Below, piece after piece: positions 7,159 through 13,793 of a DNA stretch of 16,587 bases (within the stretch, counting starts at the first letter, position 1; each line of letters opens with the position of its first letter). A program made the position numbers and the translations under genes. Source of the stretch: Bacteroidota bacterium (GTDB lineage: Bacteria > Bacteroidota > Bacteroidia > Chitinophagales > Chitinophagaceae); assembly GCA_023391015.1 (NCBI GenBank), contig JAEWBT010000149.1, positions 1 to 16,587 of the forward strand, in the 5' to 3' direction. The notes under the pieces are model-generated. The model saw nothing but the letters and a program-made list of their open reading frames with translations. It did not search any database and had not been told where the DNA came from.

Positions 7159-7186
7159 CGTCTTGGCGGGCTTGACCCGCCATCTC
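7159..7186 (-). repeat. REP-like hairpin, copy 2 (inverted relative to copy 1)
   Basis: TGGCGGG (7164-7170) pairs with CCCGCCA (7176-7182) over the loop CTTGA. The outer ends are CGTC and TCTC, as in copy 1 read on the other strand. The stem differs from copy 1 by compensating changes (TTG.CAA versus TGG.CCA), so pairing appears to be conserved. Confidence 0.75.
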
Positions 7187-7286
7187 CGGATGCTTATTTA
7201 TCACCTTATACATTCTGGAGCACGACCTAAAAAAAGACGACGGGGCAAATAAAGCACATTCCGGCCATTTGCAATACCCATAAGTA

Positions 7287-7362
7287 CGTAATAAGTGCAG
7301 ATTCCGTAAAACTACGTGCGGAAAATTGCGTAATTCTACGGGAGAAATTGCGTAGAAATAGG
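7287..7362 (+). promoter_or_regulatory. Phased operator array, CGTA-N4-TACG dyads
   Basis: Two perfect dyads, CGTA-AAAC-TACG (7305-7316) and CGTA-ATTC-TACG (7329-7340), are flanked by degenerate copies at 7287-7298 (CGTA-ATAA-GTGC) and 7351-7362 (CGTA-GAAA-TAGG). The last three start 24 and 22 bp apart, about two helical turns, and a direct AAATTGCGTA repeat (7323-7332, 7345-7354) reinforces the phasing. The last copy touches the -33 element of the downstream promoter, an activator-like position. The divergent LuxR-type regulator is the obvious candidate binder, by inference only. Confidence 0.65.
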
Positions 7363-7364
7363 TA

Positions 7365-7395
7365 TTGACAATAGGAGAGCGAGAAAATAGGTTTG
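7365..7395 (+). promoter_or_regulatory. Bacteroidota-type promoter of the beta-helix gene
   Basis: TTG at 7365-7367 is followed after 20 bases by TAGGTTTG (7388-7395), an exact match to the -7 consensus TAnnTTTG. Transcription would start around 7400, leaving a leader of about 30 bases before the ATG at 7432. The dyad array lies immediately upstream. Confidence 0.7.
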
Positions 7396-7431
7396 CACTT
7401 TCTTTATTTCTTTTAAAACCGTTTTCCAACC

Positions 7432-8484
7432 ATGAAAACCTTTTCTACCCTTGCCGCTGCCGCCCTGCTCCTGCTTGCCGGCACGACCGCCCGCGCCACC
7501 GTGCGCATCGTTGACAACAACGTAAACGCTGCTACGCCGTACAGCGTCATTGACTCTGCCATCAAAGCCTCTGCGCCGGGGGACACCGTGTATGTGCAGG
7601 CCTCGCCTACCAACTACGGAAACGTAAACATCGACCGCCGGATTACGCTCATGGGCGCGGGGTATGCGGTAACGGGTACGCAGCACAACCTGAATTCTTC
7701 TGTTTTAAACATAGTCTTAGACGATGCCTCCCTCGGCCACTCGCCGAGCGGCGCTAAAATCATTGGGCTGGACGTGAATGTCCTAAGCGACGACGCAAAC
7801 GACATAATTGATAGTGTATCTATAGAGCAGTGTCGGCTGGGTAACATCTATATATACGGTACCTCTTGGAGAGTAGTGAATTGCCTCTTCTACAGCCTTA
7901 GCTTAGGGTCATCGAGTTCTATCCGTGGCCATTACGCGTTTATATCCAACAACATCATTCACGGCTCTATCAACGGGTTTGGCAATACTATGACGGGTAC
8001 GGTTATCACTAATAACTTCTTTTCCTATGGGGGAGGCTCCTTCTCATCCAACATTTCTAACGCCGTTATCAGCAACAACATTTTCTGGTTTAGTACGTAC
8101 CCAACTCCTTTCCTTATTACAACGAACTCCACCTTCACCCATAACCTGCACTTTGGCACGAGCGCCCTTACCATGCCGCCTGCCGGAAACAGCGGCGGCA
8201 GCAATATAGGAAATACCAATCCGCAGTTTGTAAATGTCCCCCTGGGCACTACATTTTCTTACACGGATATTCCCACTTATAATTTCGGTCTCCAAACCGG
8301 CTCGCCGGCCATCAATGCAGGCAGCGACGGCACCAATATCGGCCCTTCAGGCGGCGCGTATCCTATGACCCTTTTTAATGGCGTCCCGCAGCTTCCGCAA
8401 ATGCAGGAGCTGAACATTCTGAACGCAGTGGTCAATCAAAATCAGCCGCTCAACATCAACTTCAAGGCCCGGAAAATGAATTAA
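7432..8484 (+). CDS. Secreted right-handed beta-helix (pectin-lyase-like) protein
   Basis: The product has 350 residues with a clear signal peptide (M-K-T-F-S, an Ala/Leu core, cleavage near T-A-R-A-T). The body opens with the typical pattern S-V-I-D-S-A-I-K-A-S-A-P-G-D-T-V-Y-V and then shows short repeating strands rich in N-N-I-I, N-N-F-F and N-N-I-F turns, characteristic of parallel beta-helices. Near the end, S-P-A-I-N-A-G-S-D-G-T-N-I-G-P-S-G-G is a common closing motif of such proteins. No catalytic residues of a polysaccharide lyase can be assigned, so it may be a structural or adhesive cell-surface protein. There is no full T9SS sorting domain, only a short tail ending K-A-R-K-M-N. It is probably expressed with the next gene, which has the same 15-base start context and is a T9SS cargo. 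The first half is less GC-rich than its neighbours. Confidence 0.82.
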   Translation: MKTFSTLAAAALLLLAGTTARATVRIVDNNVNAATPYSVIDSAIKASAPGDTVYVQASPTNYGNVNIDRRITLMGAGYAVTGTQHNLNSSVLNIVLDDASLGHSPSGAKIIGLDVNVLSDDANDIIDSVSIEQCRLGNIYIYGTSWRVVNCLFYSLSLGSSSSIRGHYAFISNNIIHGSINGFGNTMTGTVITNNFFSYGGGSFSSNISNAVISNNIFWFSTYPTPFLITTNSTFTHNLHFGTSALTMPPAGNSGGSNIGNTNPQFVNVPLGTTFSYTDIPTYNFGLQTGSPAINAGSDGTNIGPSGGAYPMTLFNGVPQLPQMQELNILNAVVNQNQPLNINFKARKMN

Positions 8485-8528
8485 AAGCCGCTCCAGAAAA
8501 TTGTAAGAAGATGAGTGTAAAAGGTTTT

Positions 8529-8554
8529 GTCACCCCGCCGAAGGGCGGGGTCTC
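8529..8554 (-). repeat. REP-like hairpin, copy 3
   Basis: ACCCCGCC (8532-8539) pairs with GGCGGGGT (8544-8551) over the loop GAAG. The outer ends are GTC(A) and TCTC, as in copy 2. It lies 45 bp after the stop of the beta-helix gene and could also end its transcript, though no U-run follows. Confidence 0.7.
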
Positions 8555-8583
8555 ACAAGAAGGTTGTGTCATGTGCGCTTTTA

Positions 8584-8608
8584 AGATTCCGCCTTTCAGC
8601 GGAATGAC
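8584..8608 (+). repeat. REP-like hairpin, copy 4
   Basis: ATTCCGC (8586-8592) pairs with GCGGAAT (8599-8605) over the loop CTTTCA, with AG on the left and GAC on the right. Read on the minus strand it has the same GTCAT...AATCT frame as copies 1 to 3, with a different stem. Copies 3 and 4 again form an oppositely oriented pair, here about 30 bp apart. Confidence 0.7.
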
Positions 8609-8709
8609 AAAACAATATGGATGCAAAAAATCCACTCCTTTTTTTCAACTAATTTTCTGAATAGGCGCCAAAGCAGGTCTGCTCTGTTTTTTCCAAAAAT
8701 TTTCCAACC

Positions 8710-10815
8710 ATGAAGAAGATCTTTCTCCTGCTGGCCACATGCCTGCCGCTCTGGGCGGGAGCGCAACAAATTGCCTACGCAGAATATTTCTACGACACCG
8801 ATCCCGGTCAGGGAGCCGGCATCTCTATTCCAATTCCTACTGCTGCCGATTCGGTTACCATCAGCGCCACGCTGCCCACCACTACCCTTACACCGGGCGT
8901 CCACAACCTGTTTGTGCGCGTACGCTACACCACCGGCCTCTGGAGCCAATACGAGGGCCGCAGCCTTTTTGTTAAGCCCACCATTATACCCACAGTTGCG
9001 CCGCGCATCAAAGCTGCCGAATACTTCTACGATACCGACCCCGGCCAGGGCGGCGGCACTCCGATTGTGCTTTCCGGAAATGCCGACTCCGTGAGCTTGG
9101 CGGCTACGCTGGTAACAACCGGCCTCGCACCGGGCGTTCACAATCTTTTTGTGCGCGTGCAGGACAGCAGCAACAAATGGAGTCAGTATGAAGGCCGCAC
9201 TATTTATGTGAAAGACTCCTTTACACCACCTGCTGCGCCACGCCTCGTTGCTGCCGAGTATTTCTATAAAACCGACCCCGGACAAGGCAACGGCACCCCG
9301 ATTCCGGTAACCGGCCTGCCGGCAGACAGCATTCTGGCCGCTGCCACGCTCAGCACCCTGGGCCGCCCTTCCGGAAACGATACGCTTTATGTACGGGTGC
9401 AAGACAGCCTGGGCCGCTGGAGTCAGGCCGTGCGCCAGCCCTTCCGGATTTGTCCGACAGCGCTTCCGCAGCCCGCTATTTCCGGAAATGCACAGTACTG
9501 CGCGGGCACAACACTGAGCCTTTCGGTGGCTGCCGTGAGCGGCGCAAGCGGCTACCGCTGGATCGGGCCGGGCGGTTTTAGCGCAACCACGCAAGCCATT
9601 ACCCGGACAAGCCTGACAACTTCTGCATCCGGCGTTTATAAGGTATTTGCCATTCGTGCGGGCGGCACCGCCTGCGACACGAGCGCGGCGGACAGCATCA
9701 CGGTAACGGTTACGCCCAATGCGCCTGCGCCAACAGTTAGCATCACTGCCAACCCAACGGGACCGGTTTGTGCCGGAACAACCGTTACCTACACCGCAAC
9801 CGTCAATAACGGAGGAACAACGCCTTCCTATCAATGGTATATCGGCAGCGCCGTTCAGATTGGCGACACGGCGGATACTTTTGTGAAAGTACCGGCCAAC
9901 GGCAACGCGATTTCGGTGAAAGTAAGCAGCAGCGCCGCCTGCGCGCCCACCACGCCAACGAGCAGCAACACCCTTACGGCAGTTGTGAATCCAATCGTTA
10001 CCCCTGCGGTTGCTATTTCCGCCAATCCAGCGGGCGCGGTGTGTGCGGGAACGCCCATTACTTATACGGCCACGCCGACTCACGGCGGCAGTGCCCCCAC
10101 GTATCAATGGCTGAAGAACGGCAGTGTGGTCATTTCCGGAAATACCTACACGAACCCCACGCCTACCAATGGCGATGTGATTACGAGCGTATTGACCAGC
10201 AATGCGGCGTGTATCACCACCCCAACAGCCACCAGCAACGCAATGGCCGAGGCGGTCACACCGGCAGCACCGCCGCCGGCAGTAACAGTGAGCGTCAGCC
10301 CTGGTACGACGGTTACGCAGGGTCAGCAGGTTACGTTTACCGGAACGGTGGTGAACGGCGGTACGGCTCCGGTGTATCAATGGCGCAAAAACGGCGCAGC
10401 CATTCCGGGTGCAACCGCCAGCGCCTACACGACGACTACGCTTGCCGACGGCGACCAAATCTCGCTTTGGGTGCGCAGCAACGCGCCTTGTGCAGCACCG
10501 GATTCTAGCTCCAGTGCAGCCACTGTTATCACGGTAACAATGGGTGTAGCGCAGGTGCTGGACGGCAGCCAGCTGCAAATCGCACCCAACCCGAGCAACG
10601 GCATGTTTGTGCTTTCCGGAAATCTAACCGGTCCGGCCGCCCTTTCCTACGACATCCGCGACCTGACGGGACGGCTGATTTATGAAGGCGCTTTTCCGGA
10701 AAATGCAACCGTTTCCCGCACTTTTGATTTGCGAAGCGCGGCACCGGGCATCTACATCCTGCGCCTCGTTGGCCCGGATGGCAGTTCGCAGCAATTCCGG
10801 ATGGTACGGCAGTAG
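8710..10815 (+). CDS. T9SS type A cargo protein with three 79-residue repeats and Ig-like domains
   Basis: The product has 701 residues. A signal peptide (about 1-19, ending W-A-G-A-Q) is followed by three tandem repeats starting at Ala24, Ala103 and Ala182, each exactly 79 residues apart. They share A-E-Y-F-Y-x-T-D-P-G-Q-G near the start and N-L-F-V-R-V...W-S-Q-Y-E-G-R near the end; the third ends differently. Next come about four Ig/PKD-like domains (roughly 252-620) with repeated C-A-G-T, T-Y-T-A-T and Y-Q-W motifs. The C-terminus (about 622-701) is a Por-type sorting domain beginning A-P-N-P-S-N-G and ending in an Arg-Gln tail. The protein should cross the outer membrane by T9SS and be attached or released. 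Five S-G-N tripeptides coincide with or derive from TTCCGGAA words. No enzymatic domain is recognised, so adhesion or matrix function is inferred. Confidence 0.9.
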   Translation: MKKIFLLLATCLPLWAGAQQIAYAEYFYDTDPGQGAGISIPIPTAADSVTISATLPTTTLTPGVHNLFVRVRYTTGLWSQYEGRSLFVKPTIIPTVAPRIKAAEYFYDTDPGQGGGTPIVLSGNADSVSLAATLVTTGLAPGVHNLFVRVQDSSNKWSQYEGRTIYVKDSFTPPAAPRLVAAEYFYKTDPGQGNGTPIPVTGLPADSILAAATLSTLGRPSGNDTLYVRVQDSLGRWSQAVRQPFRICPTALPQPAISGNAQYCAGTTLSLSVAAVSGASGYRWIGPGGFSATTQAITRTSLTTSASGVYKVFAIRAGGTACDTSAADSITVTVTPNAPAPTVSITANPTGPVCAGTTVTYTATVNNGGTTPSYQWYIGSAVQIGDTADTFVKVPANGNAISVKVSSSAACAPTTPTSSNTLTAVVNPIVTPAVAISANPAGAVCAGTPITYTATPTHGGSAPTYQWLKNGSVVISGNTYTNPTPTNGDVITSVLTSNAACITTPTATSNAMAEAVTPAAPPPAVTVSVSPGTTVTQGQQVTFTGTVVNGGTAPVYQWRKNGAAIPGATASAYTTTTLADGDQISLWVRSNAPCAAPDSSSSAATVITVTMGVAQVLDGSQLQIAPNPSNGMFVLSGNLTGPAALSYDIRDLTGRLIYEGAFPENATVSRTFDLRSAAPGIYILRLVGPDGSSQQFRMVRQ

Positions 10816-10837
10816 GATTTGTGGATTTTGTTTTTGC

Positions 10838-10880
10838 AGAAAGCTCTTGTGTGTTTTTGAAAAGCGCACAGGAGCTTTCT
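10838..10880 (+). terminator. Long-stem terminator after the T9SS cargo gene
   Basis: AGAAAGCTCTTGTGTG (10838-10853) pairs with CGCACAGGAGCTTTCT (10865-10880) over 16 positions with two G-U wobbles. The TTTT/AAAA in the loop could extend the stem. A pyrimidine-rich tract, CTTTT, follows. It starts 23 bases after the stop codon and lies between convergent genes, so it could work from both sides. Confidence 0.75.
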
Positions 10881-10945
10881 CTTTTGGGGAAATTTCCGGA
10901 AATTCTGTTCGTAATCCCATTTTATGAAAATGGCCCCTGCGTATC

Positions 10946-11611
10946 CTAAACTTCATTTTCAAGTGGCAGCTTCTTTAATTCTCCAATAAAAATCCCAAGA
11001 CTTTCATTGAGCTTACCAAACACCAGAAGGTCTTTTTTCTTTTTAAAATGGCGGCATAGTTTCCGGTAATTGCCGAGATCCTTTCCGTCAACATAAAAAC
11101 CTTCATTGGCTTTGGTTAACTCCTCGTTGAGTCTGCTGATACAACCTTTTGTGGTAGCGGCTTTCTTCTTGTTATTACTGAAATAAACTGGCAGAAACCA
11201 ACACTCAATCTCGTGTACAGAAATGGCAAAGAGAATGCGCGTTTCCAACGCTTTGTAAAAGGCCGCTGACATCTCTGCAATCAGTTGGTCCCGCATGGCG
11301 GCAACGATTTCCAAAACGGATAGCTTTTCCATTCCGGAAATTGCTTTATCCTTCGGCACATTTTCCGTTCCAAACACATCCGTGTCAATCTGCACTACCA
11401 CGATTAAATCCGGGTTGGTAAATGCGCTTTTAAAGTCGCTGCTTCCGCAGTAATTCAAAACGCGGTCCCAGTTGCCCGGCTCGCCTTCTTTCGGTTGCAG
11501 GGGCGTAAAAGAAATGTTTTTGTTGCCCGTGTAGCCAGTGATAATACTTTCCAAAACGACGTGGTCGGTCGGCCCTTCGCCGATAATGCCGATGAGTATT
11601 TGGTCCACCAT
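10946..11611 (-). CDS. TOPRIM-like small protein (DUF4276-like), partner of the adjacent ATPase
   Basis: The product has 221 residues. The N-terminus I-L-I-G-I-I-G-E-G-P-T-D matches TOPRIM motif 1 (Glu12), and L-I-V-V-V-Q-I-D-T-D-V-F-G matches motif 2 with the D-x-D pair (Asp76, Asp78). A third motif, V-H-E-I-E-C-W-F-L (132-140), is the E-x-E-x-W type seen in DUF4276 proteins. This suggests a metal-dependent nuclease or nucleotidyl-transfer fold. The C-terminal third is very lysine-rich (K-K-K-A-A-T-T-K, H-F-K-K-K-K), which fits nucleic-acid binding. The ATG lies three bases after the ATPase stop codon (TAA-GCG-ATG on the minus strand), so the two are surely co-translated. It resembles the nuclease half of two-gene ATPase-TOPRIM defence modules. 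The defence role is inference; the family assignment is from motifs only. Confidence 0.75.
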   Translation of the reverse strand: MVDQILIGIIGEGPTDHVVLESIITGYTGNKNISFTPLQPKEGEPGNWDRVLNYCGSSDFKSAFTNPDLIVVVQIDTDVFGTENVPKDKAISGMEKLSVLEIVAAMRDQLIAEMSAAFYKALETRILFAISVHEIECWFLPVYFSNNKKKAATTKGCISRLNEELTKANEGFYVDGKDLGNYRKLCRHFKKKKDLLVFGKLNESLGIFIGELKKLPLENEV

Positions 11612-11614
11612 CGC

Positions 11615-12829
11615 TTAAAAGTTTTTAGGAAGTCCGCCTAGATAACCGCGCACAAAAGCCTCTGAAAGCCGCACTGGCTCCACGCCGGGGAGCGCCTGCA
11701 ACGGTTTTACCCGGCGGGCCTGCGTAGCGCCGTCGGCATTTCGGTAGATCACAAACAAACGCTGGTCGTCGTCGGTCAGGTCCAGCCCGTCCAGAATGGC
11801 TGGGTTATGCGTTGTGAGAATGGCTTGCTTGTCCTGTTCTTTGGCGAGCCGGGCCAAAATTTCTATTAGTTTGGCGCACAGGCGCGGATTGAGCGCGTTG
11901 TCCACATTATCTATAGCAAAGAATTTGGGTGTCCATTTGCTGAGAAAGAGCGTGAAGTAAAACAGCAAATACAAAAATCCTTCGTTGGCGCTGCGCTGGT
12001 CAAAGTTTTTGATAGTGTCCGAGATAAACCGGTCGGTGATAGCGATGCGCCGCTCCGTGAATTGCAAGTCGTTGGGAATGGAAAACCCACCGTACCAGTC
12101 AATCAGCGAAAGGTTATCGGCAATGGCGGCAAAAGTTTCCGGCGTTTCTTTGGAAAGCTCTACTAAATGGCTGAAAAGCCCTTCCCCGCGAATACCGAGC
12201 GGGCGAATTTGGCCTTCCTCTTCAAAGCGGCGGAGAAAGTAATTTTCGGGAGCGTAAAGAAGGAAATTTTCAAGAGCAACAACTATGGGCCGAAACATTT
12301 CAACTTCCTCCAAACTATTTTTTGTACTTCTCATTAGTGCCAAAACCTTTTCCCTGGCTTCTATCCATTTAGAATTATCACTTTTATAGGAAGCTAATTC
12401 TGCAATTATATTATCTAGCATGGCTTTACTTAGTAAATAATTATCCTCCGCCTTAGCTTTATAGGATACATATTCGTCCACGGTTAAAGAGTCGGCCTCG
12501 GAAATCCAATGTTTGTTGGTATCATCCAATCCTATACGAAAATCTGCGTTTTCAATCTTATTAGTGGAAAACCCAATTTCAATGTTTTTTTTATTTCCGG
12601 TATTATTAAACGCAGACCTCATCAATACTGTGTCAGTAACTCTCACTCCCCTACTCACCAAAAATTCATTATCCAACTTATCCTGTGCCGCTGCGCTCCC
12701 CATTGCGATCCCTTCCAGAATACTCGTTTTCCCGCAGCCGTTTTCGCCGATAAAAACATTCAGCCGCCCAAGATCAATTTCCAAATCCTGCACCGATTTG
12801 AAGTTGGATATTTTTACGGTCTTAATCAT
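11615..12829 (-). CDS. AAA family ATPase (SMC/RecF/OLD-like) of a two-gene cassette
   Basis: The product has 404 residues. The N-terminus is typical of SMC-like ATPases: I-K-I-S-N-F-K-S-V, then Walker A G-E-N-G-C-G-K-T-S at 28-36. A degenerate signature (R-S-A-N-E-G-F-L-Y-L-L) precedes the Walker B region F-F-A-I-D-N-V-D-N-A-L-N-P, with Asp307. The usual catalytic glutamate after Asp307 is asparagine (Asn308). The D-loop-like A-L-N-P-R-L and the switch T-T-H-N-P (His341) are present. The C-terminal 50 residues (G-L-D-L-T-D-D-D-Q-R-L-F-V-I-Y-R) link ATPase state to a partner in related proteins. It is followed three bases later by the TOPRIM-like gene. The coding DNA is a mosaic: about 27-35% GC in 60-base blocks around 12361-12600 against about 65% near the C-terminus. 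Anti-phage defence is inferred from architecture. Confidence 0.85.
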   Translation of the reverse strand: MIKTVKISNFKSVQDLEIDLGRLNVFIGENGCGKTSILEGIAMGSAAAQDKLDNEFLVSRGVRVTDTVLMRSAFNNTGNKKNIEIGFSTNKIENADFRIGLDDTNKHWISEADSLTVDEYVSYKAKAEDNYLLSKAMLDNIIAELASYKSDNSKWIEAREKVLALMRSTKNSLEEVEMFRPIVVALENFLLYAPENYFLRRFEEEGQIRPLGIRGEGLFSHLVELSKETPETFAAIADNLSLIDWYGGFSIPNDLQFTERRIAITDRFISDTIKNFDQRSANEGFLYLLFYFTLFLSKWTPKFFAIDNVDNALNPRLCAKLIEILARLAKEQDKQAILTTHNPAILDGLDLTDDDQRLFVIYRNADGATQARRVKPLQALPGVEPVRLSEAFVRGYLGGLPKNF

Positions 12830-12855
12830 AGCGAAAAGAATTGCGGGATAGAAAA

Positions 12856-12863
12856 CAAAAGTA
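12856..12863 (-). promoter_or_regulatory. -7 promoter element of the ATPase-TOPRIM operon
   Basis: TACTTTTG on the minus strand matches TAnnTTTG exactly and lies 26 bases before the ATPase ATG. No clean TTG is seen at the -33 position. Instead a GGCTA-AA-TAGCC dyad (12870-12881) and a TTCCGGAA word (12889-12896) lie there, so the promoter may be weak or need a regulator. Confidence 0.55.
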
Positions 12864-12869
12864 CTGTTG

Positions 12870-12881
12870 GGCTAAATAGCC
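12870..12881. promoter_or_regulatory. Dyad GGCTA-AA-TAGCC in the ATPase operon promoter
   Basis: This five-base inverted repeat with a two-base centre sits between the -7 element and the expected -33 region of the ATPase operon. Its position suits an operator, but no cognate regulator is encoded nearby. Confidence 0.35.
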
Positions 12882-12925
12882 ATTAATTTTCCGGAAAGTA
12901 CGGCCCCATATCCAGGACTTTTGCC

Positions 12926-13147
12926 TCACGGCACGGGATCATAACCGCTACCACCGCCGGGGCGGCACCGCCCGATGCGCTTCAGCCCCAGCTGCAGGCC
13001 TTTCCATGGGCCGTATTTCCGGATGGCTTCGGTCATATAAGCGCTGCACGTGGGCGTGTAGCGGCAATTGCTGCCCAGAAACGGCGAGATGCCCAGTTGG
13101 TAAAACCGGACCAGCCCCAGGAGCAAAAAAGAAAAAACCTTACGCAT
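12926..13147 (-). CDS. yidD: Membrane protein insertion efficiency factor YidD
   Basis: This is a 73-residue protein with the complete YidD pattern: a hydrophobic/amphipathic N-terminus, Y-Q-L-G-I-S-P-F-L-G, C-R-Y-T-P-T-C-S-A-Y (Cys28, Cys34), a Y-G-P-W-K-G segment and a C-terminal C-R-P-G-G-G-S-G-Y-D-P-V-P. YidD is a small membrane-associated helper of YidC-dependent protein insertion. It overlaps the end of rnpA by eight bases on the same strand and is the third gene of the conserved rpmH-rnpA-yidD order. yidC is not adjacent here; the next gene downstream is the ATPase cassette. Confidence 0.95.
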   Translation of the reverse strand: MRKVFSFLLLGLVRFYQLGISPFLGSNCRYTPTCSAYMTEAIRKYGPWKGLQLGLKRIGRCRPGGGSGYDPVP

Positions 13148-13559
13148 CTTTTTCCGGAAAATTACCGGCTTCCGGCGTTTGCAGGAATCGTAATAAAAGC
13201 AAAACCATCTTCTCCACTGCGGCGGCCACCTGCGGCATATCAGGAAGGCCTTTTCCGGAAAATATAACCATCAGGTGCAGTTGCCTACCTTCCGGAACGG
13301 CGGCGTACACCGGGCTTTTCCGGCAGCGCCAGGCTTCGCGCAACAGCCGCTTGATGCGGTTGCGGTCGTGCGCACGCTTAAACTTCTTTTTCGGCGCCGA
13401 CACACAAATGCGCACCGGCGAAACGTCTCCGGCAGGTTTGGACGCCAGCAGAAAAACAGCGCGCAGGGGAAAAAGAGAATGCGCCTTTCCGGAGTGGAAA
13501 AGCGCATTTAAGTCTTTTTCGCGCTTGAGGCGCTCGTGGGCACCCAGCGTATTTCGCAT
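13140..13559 (-). CDS. rnpA: Ribonuclease P protein component
   Basis: The product has 139 residues from the ATG at 13559; a TTG nine bases upstream is also open but unlikely. The RNR motif R-N-R-I-K-R-L-L-R-E-A-W-R is at 66-78, preceded by the basic P-K-K-K-F-K-R-A-H-D. The N-terminus E-R-L-K-R-E-K-D-L-N-A-L-F is typical. It binds the RNase P RNA and helps remove 5' leaders from pre-tRNAs. It lies 21 bases downstream of rpmH and overlaps yidD. The C-terminal segment is coloured by three TTCCGGAA words (13152, 13253, 13290), encoding N-F-P-E-K, F-S-G-K-G and part of V-P-E-G. The last residues are therefore probably under little constraint. Confidence 0.95.
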   Translation of the reverse strand: MRNTLGAHERLKREKDLNALFHSGKAHSLFPLRAVFLLASKPAGDVSPVRICVSAPKKKFKRAHDRNRIKRLLREAWRCRKSPVYAAVPEGRQLHLMVIFSGKGLPDMPQVAAAVEKMVLLLLRFLQTPEAGNFPEKDA

Positions 13560-13580
13560 CGCGAACAAGGCAACTGAAGC

Positions 13581-13736
13581 TTACTTCAGACGGCGCTCGT
13601 CGGATACACTTAGCTTGTGGCGACCCTTGGCGCGGCGGGAAGCCAGCACTTTGCGGCCATTGGCCGTTTGCATCCGCTTGCGGAAGCCATGAACGCTTTT
13701 ACGGCTGCGGCGGGAAGGTTGGAACGTACGTTTCAT
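13581..13736 (-). CDS. rpmH: 50S ribosomal protein L34
   Basis: The product has 51 residues: M-K-R-T-F-Q-P-S-R-R-S-R-K-S-V-H-G-F-R-K-R-M, then R-R-A-K-G-R-H-K-L-S-V-S, an unmistakable L34. A 29-codon in-frame extension upstream is open but does not resemble L34, so the ATG at 13736 is chosen. It is the first gene of the rpmH-rnpA-yidD cluster and is preceded by a good promoter and a leader of about 50 bases. Confidence 0.97.
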   Translation of the reverse strand: MKRTFQPSRRSRKSVHGFRKRMQTANGRKVLASRRAKGRHKLSVSDERRLK

Positions 13737-13793
13737 AATCGTTAGGCAGAATAAAGACCGCCCTTCGGCAAGAGCGTATTTAATTAAGGACGG

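Noticed and set aside
7139..7429. A 96-codon minus-strand frame in the LuxR/beta-helix spacer
   Set aside because: It runs through the REP-like hairpin, the dyad array and the promoter of the beta-helix gene. The composition is not protein-like.
8596..10578. A 660-codon open frame on the minus strand opposite the T9SS cargo gene
   Set aside because: It is entirely antisense to a protein with a signal peptide, exact repeats and a sorting domain. Its translation is Arg/Cys/Gly-rich with no family pattern, as expected from GC-rich codons read backwards.
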